In this document: in pieces, positions 37,801 through 48,129 of the stretch
Layout of the letters: each line of letters starts with the position of its first letter
Numbering within the stretch: position 1 is the stretch's first letter
Source of the DNA: Morella rubra
Taxonomy: Eukaryota > Streptophyta > Magnoliopsida > Fagales > Myricaceae
Direction of reading: 5' to 3'
NCBI GenBank assembly: GCA_003952965.2
Contig: CM025852.1
Location: forward strand, 10,818,764-10,882,763
Length of the DNA: 64,000 nucleotides
Translations under genes and position numbers: made by a program
Notes under the pieces: generated by a model
What the model saw: only the letters and a program-made list of their open reading frames with translations
Database searches by the model: none
Told to the model about the DNA's origin: nothing

Positions 37801-38930
37801 TCTTGATGAATTCAATCGCATTACGGTGCTAGCGAATGAGAGTAGATAAATGAAAATGTTTTGTGTTCAGGTTAGTGGTAGTAAGCCAGTCCTTGCGAGA
37901 TTTTAGCTTCCAAAACTGTTCCTCTGCATAGAGCAATTCAGCCAGAGCAACTTTCAGCGAACGCTCCAAAGCGTGATTCTCTAAGGCAGGGTCCGCATCT
38001 TGGATAACAGCAAGCTATTGTTGAATAGTACGGATGCGAACTTGCAGCAAACCAAACTGGGGCTTGTTCCAGGCTTTCAACGCCTTTTTAACTTCTTTGA
38101 TCCGTTTACAAACACGGAAGGCAGGGGAGCCTCTGATAAAGAGAGACCAGCTAGCACGAATAACCTGAGCGCAAGAGTTATCTCTAATCCACATGGACTC
38201 GAATCGAAAGGGTTTAGGATATGAAAATGTATTACCATCATATTCGAGTAAAAGAGGAATATGGTCCGAAGAAGAGCGAATAAGGTGGGTAACACGACAG
38301 TGGGGAAAGAGAGCTTGCCAATCACCATTAGCAATGGCACGATCGAGTCTTTCACATATATTAGCACGACCATCTCTATTGTTAGACCACGTGAATTTTT
38401 GCCCTTTAAAACCAAGATCAATTAGACCACAGGAATCCATAAGCTGGTGAAAGGGATTATTGGAAGTAGAAGCAAAAGGTCTCTCTCCTCTTTTTTCTGA
38501 GCTACTCAAGATACAGTTAAAATCGCCAATACAAAGCCAAGGACCCGCAAAAGCATCTATAGTATTTTTAAGATCATGCCAGAATTGCCATTTTTTACTC
38601 CATTCCGTAGGGCCATAAATATCGGATAAAAGCCAAAGGAGAGTTGGCTGGATCAGAGTAAACCAAAACATTAATCGCATTTTCATTGATACTAACCACT
38701 TCAACATCAAAGCCCAACTGCCAAGTAAAAAGAAGACCCCCTTTTCTACCAACAGGAGGGTGAACAACAAAATGATAAAAACCAATCCTATGCAAAGAAG
38801 CAGTAACATCAGAAGACTTGGTCTCAGCCAAGAATAAAAAATCCGGATTGTGATTATGCACAAAATTCTGGAGAGTACAAACTGCCGTAGGTCTACAAAG
38901 CCCACGGCAGTTCCAAAAACCGCCAATCAT
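34829..38930 (-). pseudogene. LINE ORF2: EN, RT, zf-RVT, RNase H; pseudogene
   Basis: The endonuclease begins at ATG 38930 with WNCRGL and AETK. A frame change near 38640 splits it from GDFN, TWSNN and SDHIPLLL. The RT has YRPISLCN, KADIEKAYDRMEWK and, after a TGA at 37030-37028, GLRQGD and FADDLLIF. The sister LINE has CGA (Arg) at that stop, so this is a C-to-T change at a CpG. The zf-RVT connection region (35785-35550) has the spaced Cys/His and a CPVAQIAW motif. A C-terminal RVT_3 RNase H (about 35330-34860) shows FDVA, GEAGTAL, LEGDS and REANEFAHRVAQW. ORF2 starts in an ATGA overlap with the end of ORF1. About 1,360 codons would be the intact length. Confidence 0.92.
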
Positions 38931-40343
38931 GGCGACGAAGGGGGCATGGGTAGACCCGCCTCCTCAACCAATTTGGATTCTACAAGGGATGGATCCCCTA
39001 GATCAGTATCAACATAATGAATAAGCCGCAACAACTCCTGTCGCATTTCAGCAATAGCTTTATGTTTCTGGATGCGAACATGCTTCCTTTGCGATTTCAA
39101 TTTAGCTAACACAACATCCATGTCAGTCTCGGAGCCAAGAGAAGCTGTGTGCTGATCACTTCGGCTAAGAGAAGGGGCTAGGAGGTGTCCTGAGAGAGAC
39201 ACGAATTTTTTCGAGTAGGGGCGGCCCTCATTAGAGAAGTCTAGCTTGCGTTTCCCATTGGTGTTTGATGGACCACTTGAAAATAAAGCAGAGGGCCTAT
39301 CGAAAGAGCCCAAGGAAGAAACACCAGATTGCGGGCCCACAGGTCTATCGTGAGGGACAGAGAGGGCTTGATTCACCAAGCTTTGGGGGACAGGTTGGGA
39401 AACAGGCTCATCCCGCAGACCTATAGCTATCAGAGGGGCTTTCTCATGCAAACAGGGTCGAGGTGGGCCCTGGCCCCCAACGGTTCCTTTGTAGCCCAGT
39501 TTTTTCTTTTTAATAGCAAATAGCTACGACAGAGGGAGGCTTGAAAATTCGAGAGCCACATGAACTAAACTTCTAAAAGAAGCCATTGGGAGGTCATTGT
39601 CCAGCAGAGAAGGCTGATGGTGGAGCTCTACCAAGATCTCTGCAGCATCTTCACGTCGCGCCTGAGGCATTAAAGAATTGTATGCTAAATTGGCTTTCAT
39701 AGGTTGTGCCTCACACTCGGGCAGAACACTTGAATTTAATGAACTGGACCCAGAGAGGCTGGAATTGTTTGCGAGGGATAGGGAATCCCCCCACCAGTGG
39801 GTGCCTTAGATTAGGCTCCACCCGAAGTCTAAGGAAAGGGCTTCTGTCATGGACTCGATATTCCAGCTTATCAATCTCCAATAACCTTCCTAGCTTTAAC
39901 CCAATGAGCTGAACAGTACACTCTCCAAGTCTGTTCCAGGGAAGACCATGGACATGGATCCACATGGCTTCTGAATGGAAGTCAATTTTAGGAATCGTGA
40001 GTTCCTGACTCCACGGTTTGAAGACCATAAGTTGACCATGAATGTTCCATGGCGTCTGAGCAAGCACCTTCATCTGATGTTCAGGTTTAGCAAATCGAAA
40101 CAGAAATAAATTGGGTTCCAGTTCGACAGTCGAGAACTCCTTAACAAAGGTCCAAGCAGTAGTAAGGGAGGCAGTAACCACAGTGGACGAGAAAATACGA
40201 TTAGCAAGAATTTTTCCTATCACCGCGGGGGTGTTAGGGTTGTCATCGAGAGCAACAGGGGTGAGGAGAGTATGGAACTCATCCCAACCCAGAGAACTTA
40301 TCTTAGAGGACAAGTCGTCAACGTCTAGAATTTGGGAAGCCAT
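38927..40343 (-). pseudogene. LINE ORF1 (DUF4283), frameshifted
   Basis: ATG 40343 opens a domain with LGWDEF, EPNLFLFRF, TPWNIHGQLMVF, VHGLPWNRLGE and LGRLLEID, matching ORF1 of the LINE at the left edge. This frame ends at 39711. A second frame (39451-38927), Ser/Pro-rich with a basic helix (KLKSQRKHVRIQKHKA), runs to the ATGA junction with ORF2. The CCHC knuckle seen in the sister element is not evident between the two frames and may have been deleted. Confidence 0.85.
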
Positions 40344-40546
40344 TACAACAAAAACAGATGGTAAAGAGAATCGAAGCACCAACTCTGGGGAAAGAGAGGG
40401 CAGGAGACAGCCAAGGAAGCACTGAGCAGGAATAGAAACCTGAGAACATTAAACTTCACAAGAAAGTACAGGGAAGCAGGGCGAAAGGGAAAAAAAGTAC
40501 GGAGAGAAAAAACCAGAGGCGCGGGGTTTACCAAGGAGTTGGAAAT

Positions 40547-40561
40547 TGTTTTTCTGTTGTT
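40547..40561. repeat. LINE target-site duplication, right copy
   Basis: TGTTTTTCTGTTGTT, identical to 34745-34759. Confidence 0.75.
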
Positions 40562-41234
40562 ATTTATGTCATTTTGTAATGTAAATTAGTATTTCACTTG
40601 TAGCCTTGAGAAATTTGGCTTAAACTTGCAGAGATTGGGTTGGGTCTCATTGGTTTTGGTATCCTTTTCACATTCTTGGGTGTAATTCTATTCTTTGATA
40701 GGGGTTTGCTTACTCTTGGGAATATAAAGCTTTTTGATGACTTTTAGTCTGTTCTTTAAGGGCATGATTTTCTATCTTTTTTTTATTCTTCACTCAGATT
40801 TTTTTGCTTGACCGGAGTAGCCATTTTGCTTGGCTGGCATTCTACTTGGAACCTCTTCACTAGCAGAGCAAACAACAAGGTATCATAGAGGGTTTTGCAA
40901 AGGACAATATTGTTCTTACATGTGAAAACATAATTTTTTCAATATGCTTGTACAAAAGCTTGGGGACAAAACTAAAATCTAGTAAATTATAAATTCTGTT
41001 TACATGAGGTTACTAGATGACATTGCTTCTTCCAATATAAGCTCTCCTCCGATGCTCTCTGGATCGGGATATTATATCCAATCTTTCCAGTTGCAGGATA
41101 TTTTCTAACGCGCAATTTTTCTATGATGTGCAAATTGTATTACAGAATGTGCAAATTTTATTTCAAGATACTAATTTAAACACTACTCACCCATGGTATA
41201 TTGCTTTATGACTCTTCAAAGGGAAGACGTCGCA
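40562..41234. other. Intergenic DNA, nothing recognised
   Basis: T-rich sequence without a supported gene or clear repeat. Confidence 0.4.
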
Positions 41235-41822
41235 AAGTAAAGGACATCGTTTCAACTAGGCAGATAGCGTCGGGATTATGCTACCTAATCAGGGCCTGTA
41301 AGGAACGAAATGTTGCAGGGCGGGCTAACCCCCGACAGTTCTAGAAAATTAGTCTCATTGGAGAGGTGGGGGCATGGCAAGGCCTGCCTCCTCAGCCGGA
41401 AAAGAGTGAGTGTTCAACTCCATGATCGAATACGAGACCATCGAAACTTCCTACTGCCTTAACCTGAAACCCCGACGCATACTCCTACCACGACCCCTTT
41501 TACAACGTCACCGAACAACCCCGCACTAGGAAGCCAAGGGTGAATCAGCGGCAAGCATTTCTAAAAAATCCTCAAAAGGCAAATCTACATGGGACTGAAG
41601 ACTCGCAGGCAAAATTCGATTACGTTTACTATCACAAGGTAACCATGCCATGGGCCGCTTTACCCCCTACTGGGGCATGAGTACTCGAGAAGACAAGGGG
41701 GCCATGGGCTTCATAGAAATAAGGGACCCAGAAGGCCCAGGTTCATCAGAAGCATCAAGTTCGTCAAGAGTACTGTCCCCTATCAACGAACCATGCACTA
41801 CAGAACAAATAACTGAAAATGC

Positions 41823-42328
41823 TTGTTACATGCCTTAGTAGAACTCACCTCCAAAAGCTAGCTCAAAGGGGAAGGGAGCCCAAGGCATATAAAGCCCCAC
41901 ATTAGCATATCATACTACCAATGTAGGACGGATCTCATACTCCCTAAATGGTCCATATTATAGGTAAAAAATTGATTTGCCTTAGAAGTCCAGCCCTTAG
42001 GATCTTCACCACTAAACCCGCCAGCAGCTGCTGATTGATAGAGTTGAGTGAATGTTGTTGAGTGTCCACATTTTTTGTTGCACTTCATTAATTCTTTGTT
42101 GCTCTGCATTAGACAACCTCAAGTTTGCTATAGCTTCAGAGAGTTGTGTGAACCTCGAACCCTCAGCCATTAGGAACGTGGCTCTGATACCATTTGTTAC
42201 ATGCCTTAGGAGAACTCACCCTTAAAAGCTAGCTCAAAGGGGAAGGGAGCTCAAGGCATATAACCCCACATTAGCATCTCATACTACCAATGTGGGACGG
42301 ATCTCAACTCCCCGAATGGTCCATAACA
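41823..42328 (-). mobile_element. TRIM-like or internally deleted Ty3/gypsy element
   Basis: Two direct repeats of about 135 bp, 41823-41961 and 42194-42328, start with TGTTACATGCC; the right copy ends in CATAACA. Just left of the right repeat is GCTCTGATACCA (42181-42192), the complement of a tRNA-iMet primer-binding site, so the element reads right to left. Downstream of the PBS the minus strand encodes MAEGSRFTQLSEAI and, after stops, a gag-like GGFSGEDPKGWTSKANQFF, as in Ty3/gypsy gag. Internal sequence is only about 230 bp, so pol is missing. A target duplication of 4 bases out of 5 (ATGCT/ATGCC) flanks it. It sits inside the LINE relic and is younger than it. Confidence 0.75.
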
Positions 42329-42541
42329 ATGCCGGTGATGCTTCACAAACTCCGGTGGCTCATGCGACGACCTTCTAGAGGAAGGTGAAGAAGACATAAC
42401 ACCCAGAGAAGAGAAATCACTTAGAATAGGATTGGAAAATAGAGATACGGTGAATTGAGGAGAGCTCGAAGACTTTTTAGAATCGATGATAGTAGCTTTA
42501 AGATGCAAAAGAGCATCTTTATGCTCCACCTTAATCGTCGG

Positions 42542-42778
42542 ACTGGCAAAATCGAATAATATGGTCTAAACGGCCACAATGGGTGCACCAATCGGAGATT
42601 TTCTCATATTTGAACTGAATCCACACTGCAAGAGTGTGTTTGGAAGTCTCCGCAAATACTGTCGGAACCCACTGGCAAAATCGAATAATATGGTCTAAAC
42701 GGCCACAATGGGTGCACCAATCGGAGATTTTCTCATATTTGAACTGAATCCACACTGCAAGAGTGTGTTTGGAAGTCG
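42542..42778. repeat. 107-bp direct duplication of a LINE knuckle segment
   Basis: A segment starting ACTGGCAAAATCGAATAATA occurs at 42542-42648 and 42671-42778, near-identical, with a 22-bp spacer. It duplicates the zinc-knuckle coding part of the LINE relic. Confidence 0.9.
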
Positions 42779-42794
42779 TTTCCGAATACAATTT

Positions 42795-43050
42795 TTTGTT
42801 TCCTTGGTGATGTGGTGGGCGCGCCTTTTACTGTAAGCGCTGACAGTAAAGCGTCGCGTCAGACTCAGTTGGTAATCAAGCAAACTATACAACAATGTCT
42901 CGTTTTGAATACAACTATGGGCTAGTTTCTCCACACTGGATTCGGGTCCGTGAAGCCACTCTTCTTGACTAAGACCAAAATCAAAAGCCCAATAGACCTT
43001 AAAGCAACCACTAAACCAGCCCGGCACAGGATTGGATAAAGTCCAAGTGC
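42795..43050 (-). other. Unrecognised open segment, possible exon remnant
   Basis: About 85 codons are open on the minus strand (about 43050-42795), containing PVPGWFSGCF, WAFDFGLSQEEWLHGPES and LLDYQLSLTRRF. It does not resemble LINE or LTR proteins. It may be a host-gene exon remnant. An 8-bp hairpin (TTTACTGT/ACAGTAAA, 42827-42850) lies within it. No start codon or splice sites can be assigned. Confidence 0.25.
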
Positions 43051-43900
43051 AAACTTCATTAAACGTTTATTCAGAAACTAGAAAGGGAGTTTGACAACTC
43101 ATTTCACAATACTATGGATTTGCGTGAAGGCAATACTTACCGTGATGCACATTGGGTGACATAAGTCACCTTCTCATAATATTCCTTTATATCTCGCTAT
43201 TCCTCTCCCATTCTTGACCCTGTATCGTCCTCTTATGGTTAAATGTTGTTGACAGAATATGCATTGTCTATTTACTGGATTGTTTTATCTCGACCTTTAG
43301 TAATCTTTTACAAAATTGTAGCTGCGGGTGACCATTCACGAAATTCCTCCAGCTGGTTTTATGTGGAACCAGCCTGTGTGCACATGCATTGCACGAGCAG
43401 AGATAGAATTGAAGTTATTTTCTACAATTGGAATTCAAATTTTTATTTCGAACTAACATCGTAACTTCAATCGAGCTCCATCATCGGACCCTGTTGAACT
43501 CGGGGCAATGTGAGATGCATTTCTTCAAATGCCTGATATACATGATAGTGTGACTTCTCATACGCACATTCAACAGCCCCGATATGCACTGGGAGATGAA
43601 CTGAAAAATTCATCTTGTTAACACAAAAAATGCATTAATTCAACCACACAGAAATTCAGCTGAACATTCATCGATTTAACTCATACCAAAGCTATCAATC
43701 CACTTGTTCAAATCTAGGGGATTATGGGCACCAAACCTTATAAATTCAAAATTCATGCTATTTTACCATAAAATTCATTACGCTGTTCCAACATCAAAGC
43801 AAAAGACCACAGTTTAACAAATCTAAAAATCTTTCTAGCGTCATTACATAATTCAAACGAAACAGTTAAAGGTACCATCAAGTGACAACTACGTGATATA
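43051..43900. other. AT-rich spacer
   Basis: No gene or repeat recognised. Confidence 0.4.
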
Positions 43901-43912
43901 GCAATGGTAATG

Positions 43913-44538
43913 CTACAGTCTATCCAACCATAGTCTGCGAGATGACTCAGGTAACGCTAAGAATGCCTCGCGCCACGACTCACTTTGAAACCGCTCTGCT
44001 GCATCCAAGTATTTTTGTCCGTGTGTTTCAGCATTGCCATATTTTTGGAGGATTTCAAGACACTCCCAAACTGTTCCTTGCTCTTCAACTTGAAGGTTTA
44101 GAGGAGCCCGACTACTTCCCTCCATGCTCGGATGTGAAGTTTCCATTTTAGCCAAAGTGTGTTGGGTCCTAACTCTGTAGTGTTCTGTCATGGCTTGGAA
44201 TGTCTTGCTCATAAGCAATGCTCGCGTTCCCTTCTTTTTCTGAGCCTTGCGTGCCTGCCCTATAACAACACTAATATTGCCCGAGATACTTCTTCTAACA
44301 GCCTTATCTGGTTGGTAGCAGTCCATGTTTGTGTCTATCCTCTCCCCGCCACCATTGTCAACATGGATGCCACCTTCCATCTGCTCCTCTGCAGCCTCCT
44401 CTGCATCTGTGTCACCTGGATCATGTGATGACCCATGAGCTAGACCTCCAATGGCCATGGAATTATTGAATATTAACCCCAACAAGTTGTAGTCCTCACA
44501 TCCATTATTGCGAAATACCTTGGCTTTAAGGTGTTTCT
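43913..44538 (-). pseudogene. Myb/SANT-like ORF1 fragment of PIF/Harbinger type (C-terminal exon)
   Basis: The exon begins after an acceptor (TTTATTGCAG, ending at 44539) with HLKAKVFRNNG and YNLLGLIF. These match the segment just after the Myb domain in plant L10-interacting MYB-domain and PIF ORF1 proteins. An acidic linker follows, then a basic KAQKKKG and SKTFQAM. It ends in the family's C-terminal helix pair, YLDAAERF then WREAFLAL and RRLWLDRL, and a TAG at 43913-43915. These proteins assist Harbinger transposases in DNA binding and nuclear entry; some are host genes. The N-terminal Myb exons should lie to the right but are not seen before the retroelement, which begins near 45 kb. The gene is therefore 5'-truncated or split. 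The transposase at 62.9 kb is on the other strand and need not be its partner. Confidence 0.7.
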
Positions 44539-44539
44539 G

Positions 44540-45040
44540 CAATAAACAAAACTGTCATTATCGGACCCGCAAGATCTTTATGGCATACAAGCTATTTGTC
44601 CCCCCTTCGTTGATTTATATATTGACAGTTTCACGTTCACATAAAACAAATAAGTTGTCATTAATTTAGCTATTATGTAACAATGTTTCTATAGCTTAAA
44701 TTTGTAAACTTTTTGACCATGGAAATAAGGCCTAATTGAAGAGTTCTACAGAGAATATGAAATCACATCATACCAGCGGAGTTCACCACGTATTATAATG
44801 TCAATTATTTATAGTACAGTGCAAATTGTATACCAAAGCTCATAATAGTATACCAAAATTAAACAAGACAACTTTTCATCAAGGTTGATACATCTGTGTC
44901 ACCTTCTATGTATAGTTACGTCTCTAGCATCGTTATAAAAAAAAAATGATTATAAAGCAAAAACACATGCTATATAATACCAACCAAATATGATTGACTT
45001 AAAATGAATTAACCATTCATAAACCCATTAGATATGGCAA
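44540..45040. other. AT-rich spacer, left margin of the composite retroelement
   Basis: No coding sequence is recognised. The 3' LTR expected about here was searched for by eye and not found. Confidence 0.35.
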
Positions 45041-45398
45041 TGAGCAAAAATAGTCAACATCTAATTACTTTTGTACATGCTAGTATAGAATTTGGGTTTA
45101 TCCGACTCAAGTGTTCAAGAGTTATAAACCAAATGCCTGAAATCACAATCTCAATAAACCATAAACCAAGTGAGAAGGCACAGAGAATATATAAACTGAA
45201 TGTGAGATTTTCCATTTATCAAAAAGTGTGACAACATCAGCATAATATGGAAAATAAACGTGCAACAAGTATCTGAAGTGTCTGAGAAGGCTGTACAAGA
45301 TATGAAATGAATCTCCAATTAGTCTATACAAAATGTAAACTCCCCCTCAACTAATATCAACACTCCTCAACAAAAGAATACTCAAACTAAAACTAAAA

Positions 45399-46946
45399 CT
45401 ACTCCCCTTTTTTGTCAGGAATGGACAAAGGGTCAATCATCCAAAGGCGGAGAAGACGCATCAAAAGCAGCAGAGTCAACCGCAGCAGAAGAGAGGGACT
45501 GGAAAGCACCAATGTGGCAGGAGAAGAGTGGCTGGAAAGCACTATAGTTCCAGTCGGCGACATAGGAGCAGAGGATGCAGGAGGATCAGCAACCAGAGTC
45601 GAGGAGGGCGGTGGAGGATCAGCAACCGAACGAGAGTCAGCAGCCGAAGTCGAGGAGAGCGGTGGAGGATCAGCAACCAGAGGAGAATTAGCAGCGGGCA
45701 CCTCAAACGAAGGGGCAGATGCGCCATTAGAAGCAGAAGACTCGGAAGAAGAGGAAATGTCTGACGGTAGAGCATCCGTACCAATGAGAGGACAAATTAA
45801 GCGATGCAGGCGAGAGACAGCTCGGGTATTATGCTTAGTCGCCCTAGCATGACGCACAAGGGTAAGAGTGTAACGCTTGAGTTGACACTGATGACGCATG
45901 ACAATCTGGATAAGGTTGACAGATTGAGTGTTAAGGATGGCAAGCTGATCCATGATCAGAGAAAACGAAGCGGCAATGGAAGGATCCAAAGGAGTCGAAG
46001 AGGAGAATGAGAAGGATCGGCTGAAGAGGACGGAATAGAAGGAGGGATAGAAGAGGAAGGATCATCGGGAGGAACAGAGGTGGAAGCAGACGCCTGACGG
46101 CGTTTAAGATGAGCATGACTCAATGAAAGAGTAGTGGCACCAATAGCCGAATAGAGTGTCAGGAAAAGGACCGTCAGGAGGGAAAGCAATACTATGGGCA
46201 CGATATAAGCACTGAATCAAACAAGCATATGAAAGACCCACTTTACTAGAAGTGGACTGAAATACTTCTATCATATACGAGCAGATCACAGAACATATAT
46301 CTATGGTATCACCTATTAGTAAAGCATATAAAAAATGAACTCGAGTAAGCGAAATAGACGAAAGGTGAGCAACAGGATAAAGATTTGTCAGAGCAATACG
46401 ACTGACAACATGATTCTTAGCTGAGAAATCAGAGGTGTAGAGAGTACCACCGGCATATGGATAAGGGCGACCAAAGAGAAGGAGGGACATGGCTTCAAAA
46501 GAAGGAGGCTCATGACTAGACTCAACATAAGGGTAAACCGGTTCAGGTACCCTGACGACACCAAAAAGAGAAGCAATAACATCGGGAGAAACCCGAAGAC
46601 GTTGACCACGGATAAAGATGGAGAAGCTAAGAGAAGCCTCATCAATGTCAAAGAAGTTCGAATAAAATTCCCGAACAAGAAGTGCAGGAGGAACAAGATG
46701 AGTGAGATCCTGAAGAAAAGGATCCCAATGACGAGAAGAAAAATAAGAAGACAAAGTCGCAACAGGAAGCTCAACAAGGAGAACCTCACGTTCAACAATA
46801 ACTTTGCGATTGTGAAAAGTGGAATGAAAAAGCTCGGAAGCACGAGCATCCACAAAACGAGAAGCATCAAAAGGGTGGGGTTTAGACTTACGAGGCACTT
46901 TAATAGGTTTTGAGGAACTACCAGCAGGTTACTTACGCTTCACCAT
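45399..46946 (-). pseudogene. Env-position ORF, putative plant transposon domain
   Basis: The frame opens with an ATG at 46946 right after an acceptor (TTTATTTCTCAG), but TAA is the sixth codon. The next ATG is 46898. The main frame (to 46104) carries FVDARASELF, LVREFYSNFFDI, FIRGQRLRVSP, ASLFGV and LLIGDTIDI. This pattern is that of the putative plant transposon domain found in env-like proteins of SIRE elements and in stand-alone genes. After a frame change the sequence continues with HLKRRQAS, a Ser/Pro stretch, a helix (SLIMDQLAILNTQSVNLIQI) and three SVADPPPPSST-like repeats. It ends in DKKGE-stop, where the codons themselves form a purine tract (AAAAAAGGGGAGTAG). No membrane segment of a typical envelope is evident. 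Function is unknown. Confidence 0.65.
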
Positions 46947-46955
46947 CTGAGAAAT

Positions 46956-47900
46956 AAAAACACAAGACACGGTCAAAATCGAGTAACATCAAGAAGACCA
47001 AAAGTGTAAGATACTGCCCTTGAAGAGATAGCGTGAATGCAAATGAAGAGAGACAATGCAAGAGTACAAAATATAAGTCAACGAGACAGAAGGAAAAACA
47101 CTTAGATAAGATGAAGATAACAAATAAAAAGACAAAGATAACAACCCAAAAACATCACAATGACAGAAATAGAAAGAAAACAAGAAAATAGGAAGCAAGA
47201 GAGAAAGCAACTTAAATCCAGAGGTAACAATGAAGTATAACCATAAACAACTTCAAATGGTGAAAACTTAGATACAAAATGTATACGTCGATTGTACTCA
47301 AATTCAACATGTGGCAAACAATCCTTATTATGCAAAATTCATAATTGTGATACCACAACTATCTTTTGAAGAAAACAAACAAACAACCAAACTAAAAATC
47401 ACATGAAAAACAACACAAATGAGAAAGAAAAACACATAGGAGCATATTATCAAACAGGTAGTAGGCAGAAATAGCGTGAACGGGCAAAGAACACCACATG
47501 TGAATGATTAAGCCTAAATACAAGCAATATACCAAAACAATAATTGAACAAGAGCAATGGAACAGAAAACCAATCTCAAAACACAAACTCACGGATTCAA
47601 AATCACAAAACGTAGACCAAGGCAAAAACCCCAAAACGTACAACCAGAGAAATAACGAAAACGAAGAGAAAATTACCTTGACTACAGAAGAGAACGAGTT
47701 TTTGATGAAGAAGAATGCAAACCCACGGAAAAAGTAGGGAGAAGAGGGAAGAATCACATGAGAATTGAGAAGAGAGGAGTCGCGTGAGAAGAGAAAGAGA
47801 GGAAAAGAGAAGAAGAGAAAGAGAGGAAAAGAGAAGAAGGAAAAAAACAGAGGAAGAGAGGAAAATAATTGCCCCTTTTGGGTTTTTTTTTTATAAAATA
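46956..47900 (-). promoter_or_regulatory. Leader and promoter-like region of the env-position ORF
   Basis: On the minus strand a TATA-like TTTTATAAAA (about 47891-47900) is followed by a C/T-rich leader. The + strand is purine-rich with a 27-bp unit repeated near 47788-47842. A donor-like AAGGTAATTT follows near 47676, then a T-rich stretch and an acceptor directly before the ATG at 46946. This resembles a promoter, first exon and intron. The signals are suggestive only. Confidence 0.4.
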
Positions 47901-47904
47901 GACA

Positions 47905-48115
47905 GAAGCGCTCGAGCGCGTGTCAAACGAGACTCAAACGTAAAGTCTCTGTAAAGCTATCGACAAGAGAGCTCGAGCGACTCTCGAGCGAATGTCGGAC
48001 GAAAAGTCTCTGCAAAGCTATCGACAAGAGCGCTCGAGCGACTTTTGAGAGAATGTTGGACGAAAAGTCTCTGGAATAAAACATATGTACGCTCGAGCGA
48101 CCATCGAACGAAAGT
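47905..48115. repeat. 60-bp-spaced palindrome array, env-ORF side
   Basis: The 10-bp palindrome CGCTCGAGCG or a 9-base version occurs at 47910, 47971, 48031 and 48090, a period of about 60 bp. A GTC(G/A)(A/G)ACG-like motif and AAGTCTCTG fall between copies. The same palindrome and companion motifs form an array in the copia LTR (56248-56428). Here it sits about 10-200 bp upstream of the TATA-like motif. Confidence 0.8.
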
Positions 48116-48129
48116 CAAACGGAGGAAGG

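Larger units (their letters stand above)
34760..40546 (-). mobile_element. Plant L1-type LINE, full length, mutated
   Basis: About 5.8 kb with every part present on the minus strand: a 5' leader, ORF1 (40343-38927), ORF2 (38930 to about 34829) and a poly(A) tail (T run at about 34772-34793). A perfect 15-bp target duplication flanks it, with 12 GT-rich bases between the left copy and the A tail. The 5' end therefore lies close to 40546. ORFs are interrupted by at least one frameshift in EN and nonsense changes in RT. A closely related LINE lies at 1-5.85 kb. Full length with intact duplications implies a fairly young insertion. Confidence 0.93.
41235..42790 (-). mobile_element. LINE relic (ORF1 and start of EN), split by an LTR mini-element
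   Basis: The minus strand carries NCRGL, SLQALI and HNPDAICLVET (about 41335-41240), the start of an L1 endonuclease with an in-frame stop. Just upstream is the same GGGGGCATGG-CCTGCCTCCTCA junction seen in the LINE at 38935-38965. Further right lie ORF1 pieces and a CCHC knuckle, CTHCGRLDHIIRFC, present twice because of a local duplication (42542-42648 and 42671-42778). The relic ends abruptly near 41235 and is interrupted at 41823-42328 by a younger insertion. Confidence 0.75.

Noticed and set aside
38015..38926. Hydrophobic N-terminal half of the 303-aa minus-strand frame read as a membrane protein
   Set aside because: The first half is an out-of-frame reading of the LINE endonuclease; only the part after the frame change near 38640 is real.
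45412..45852. Plus-strand frame rich in Gly/Glu/Ser
   Set aside because: It is the antisense shadow of the repeat-rich C-terminus of the minus-strand env-position ORF.
47392..47757. Highly hydrophobic minus-strand frame before the env-position ORF
   Set aside because: T-rich intron-like sequence between a donor-like and an acceptor-like site; hydrophobicity reflects base composition.
47905..48115. Regularly spaced palindromes, resembling a CRISPR array
   Set aside because: Plant nuclear DNA; repeats are only 10 bp, the spacers are similar to each other, and the same array occurs in an LTR.
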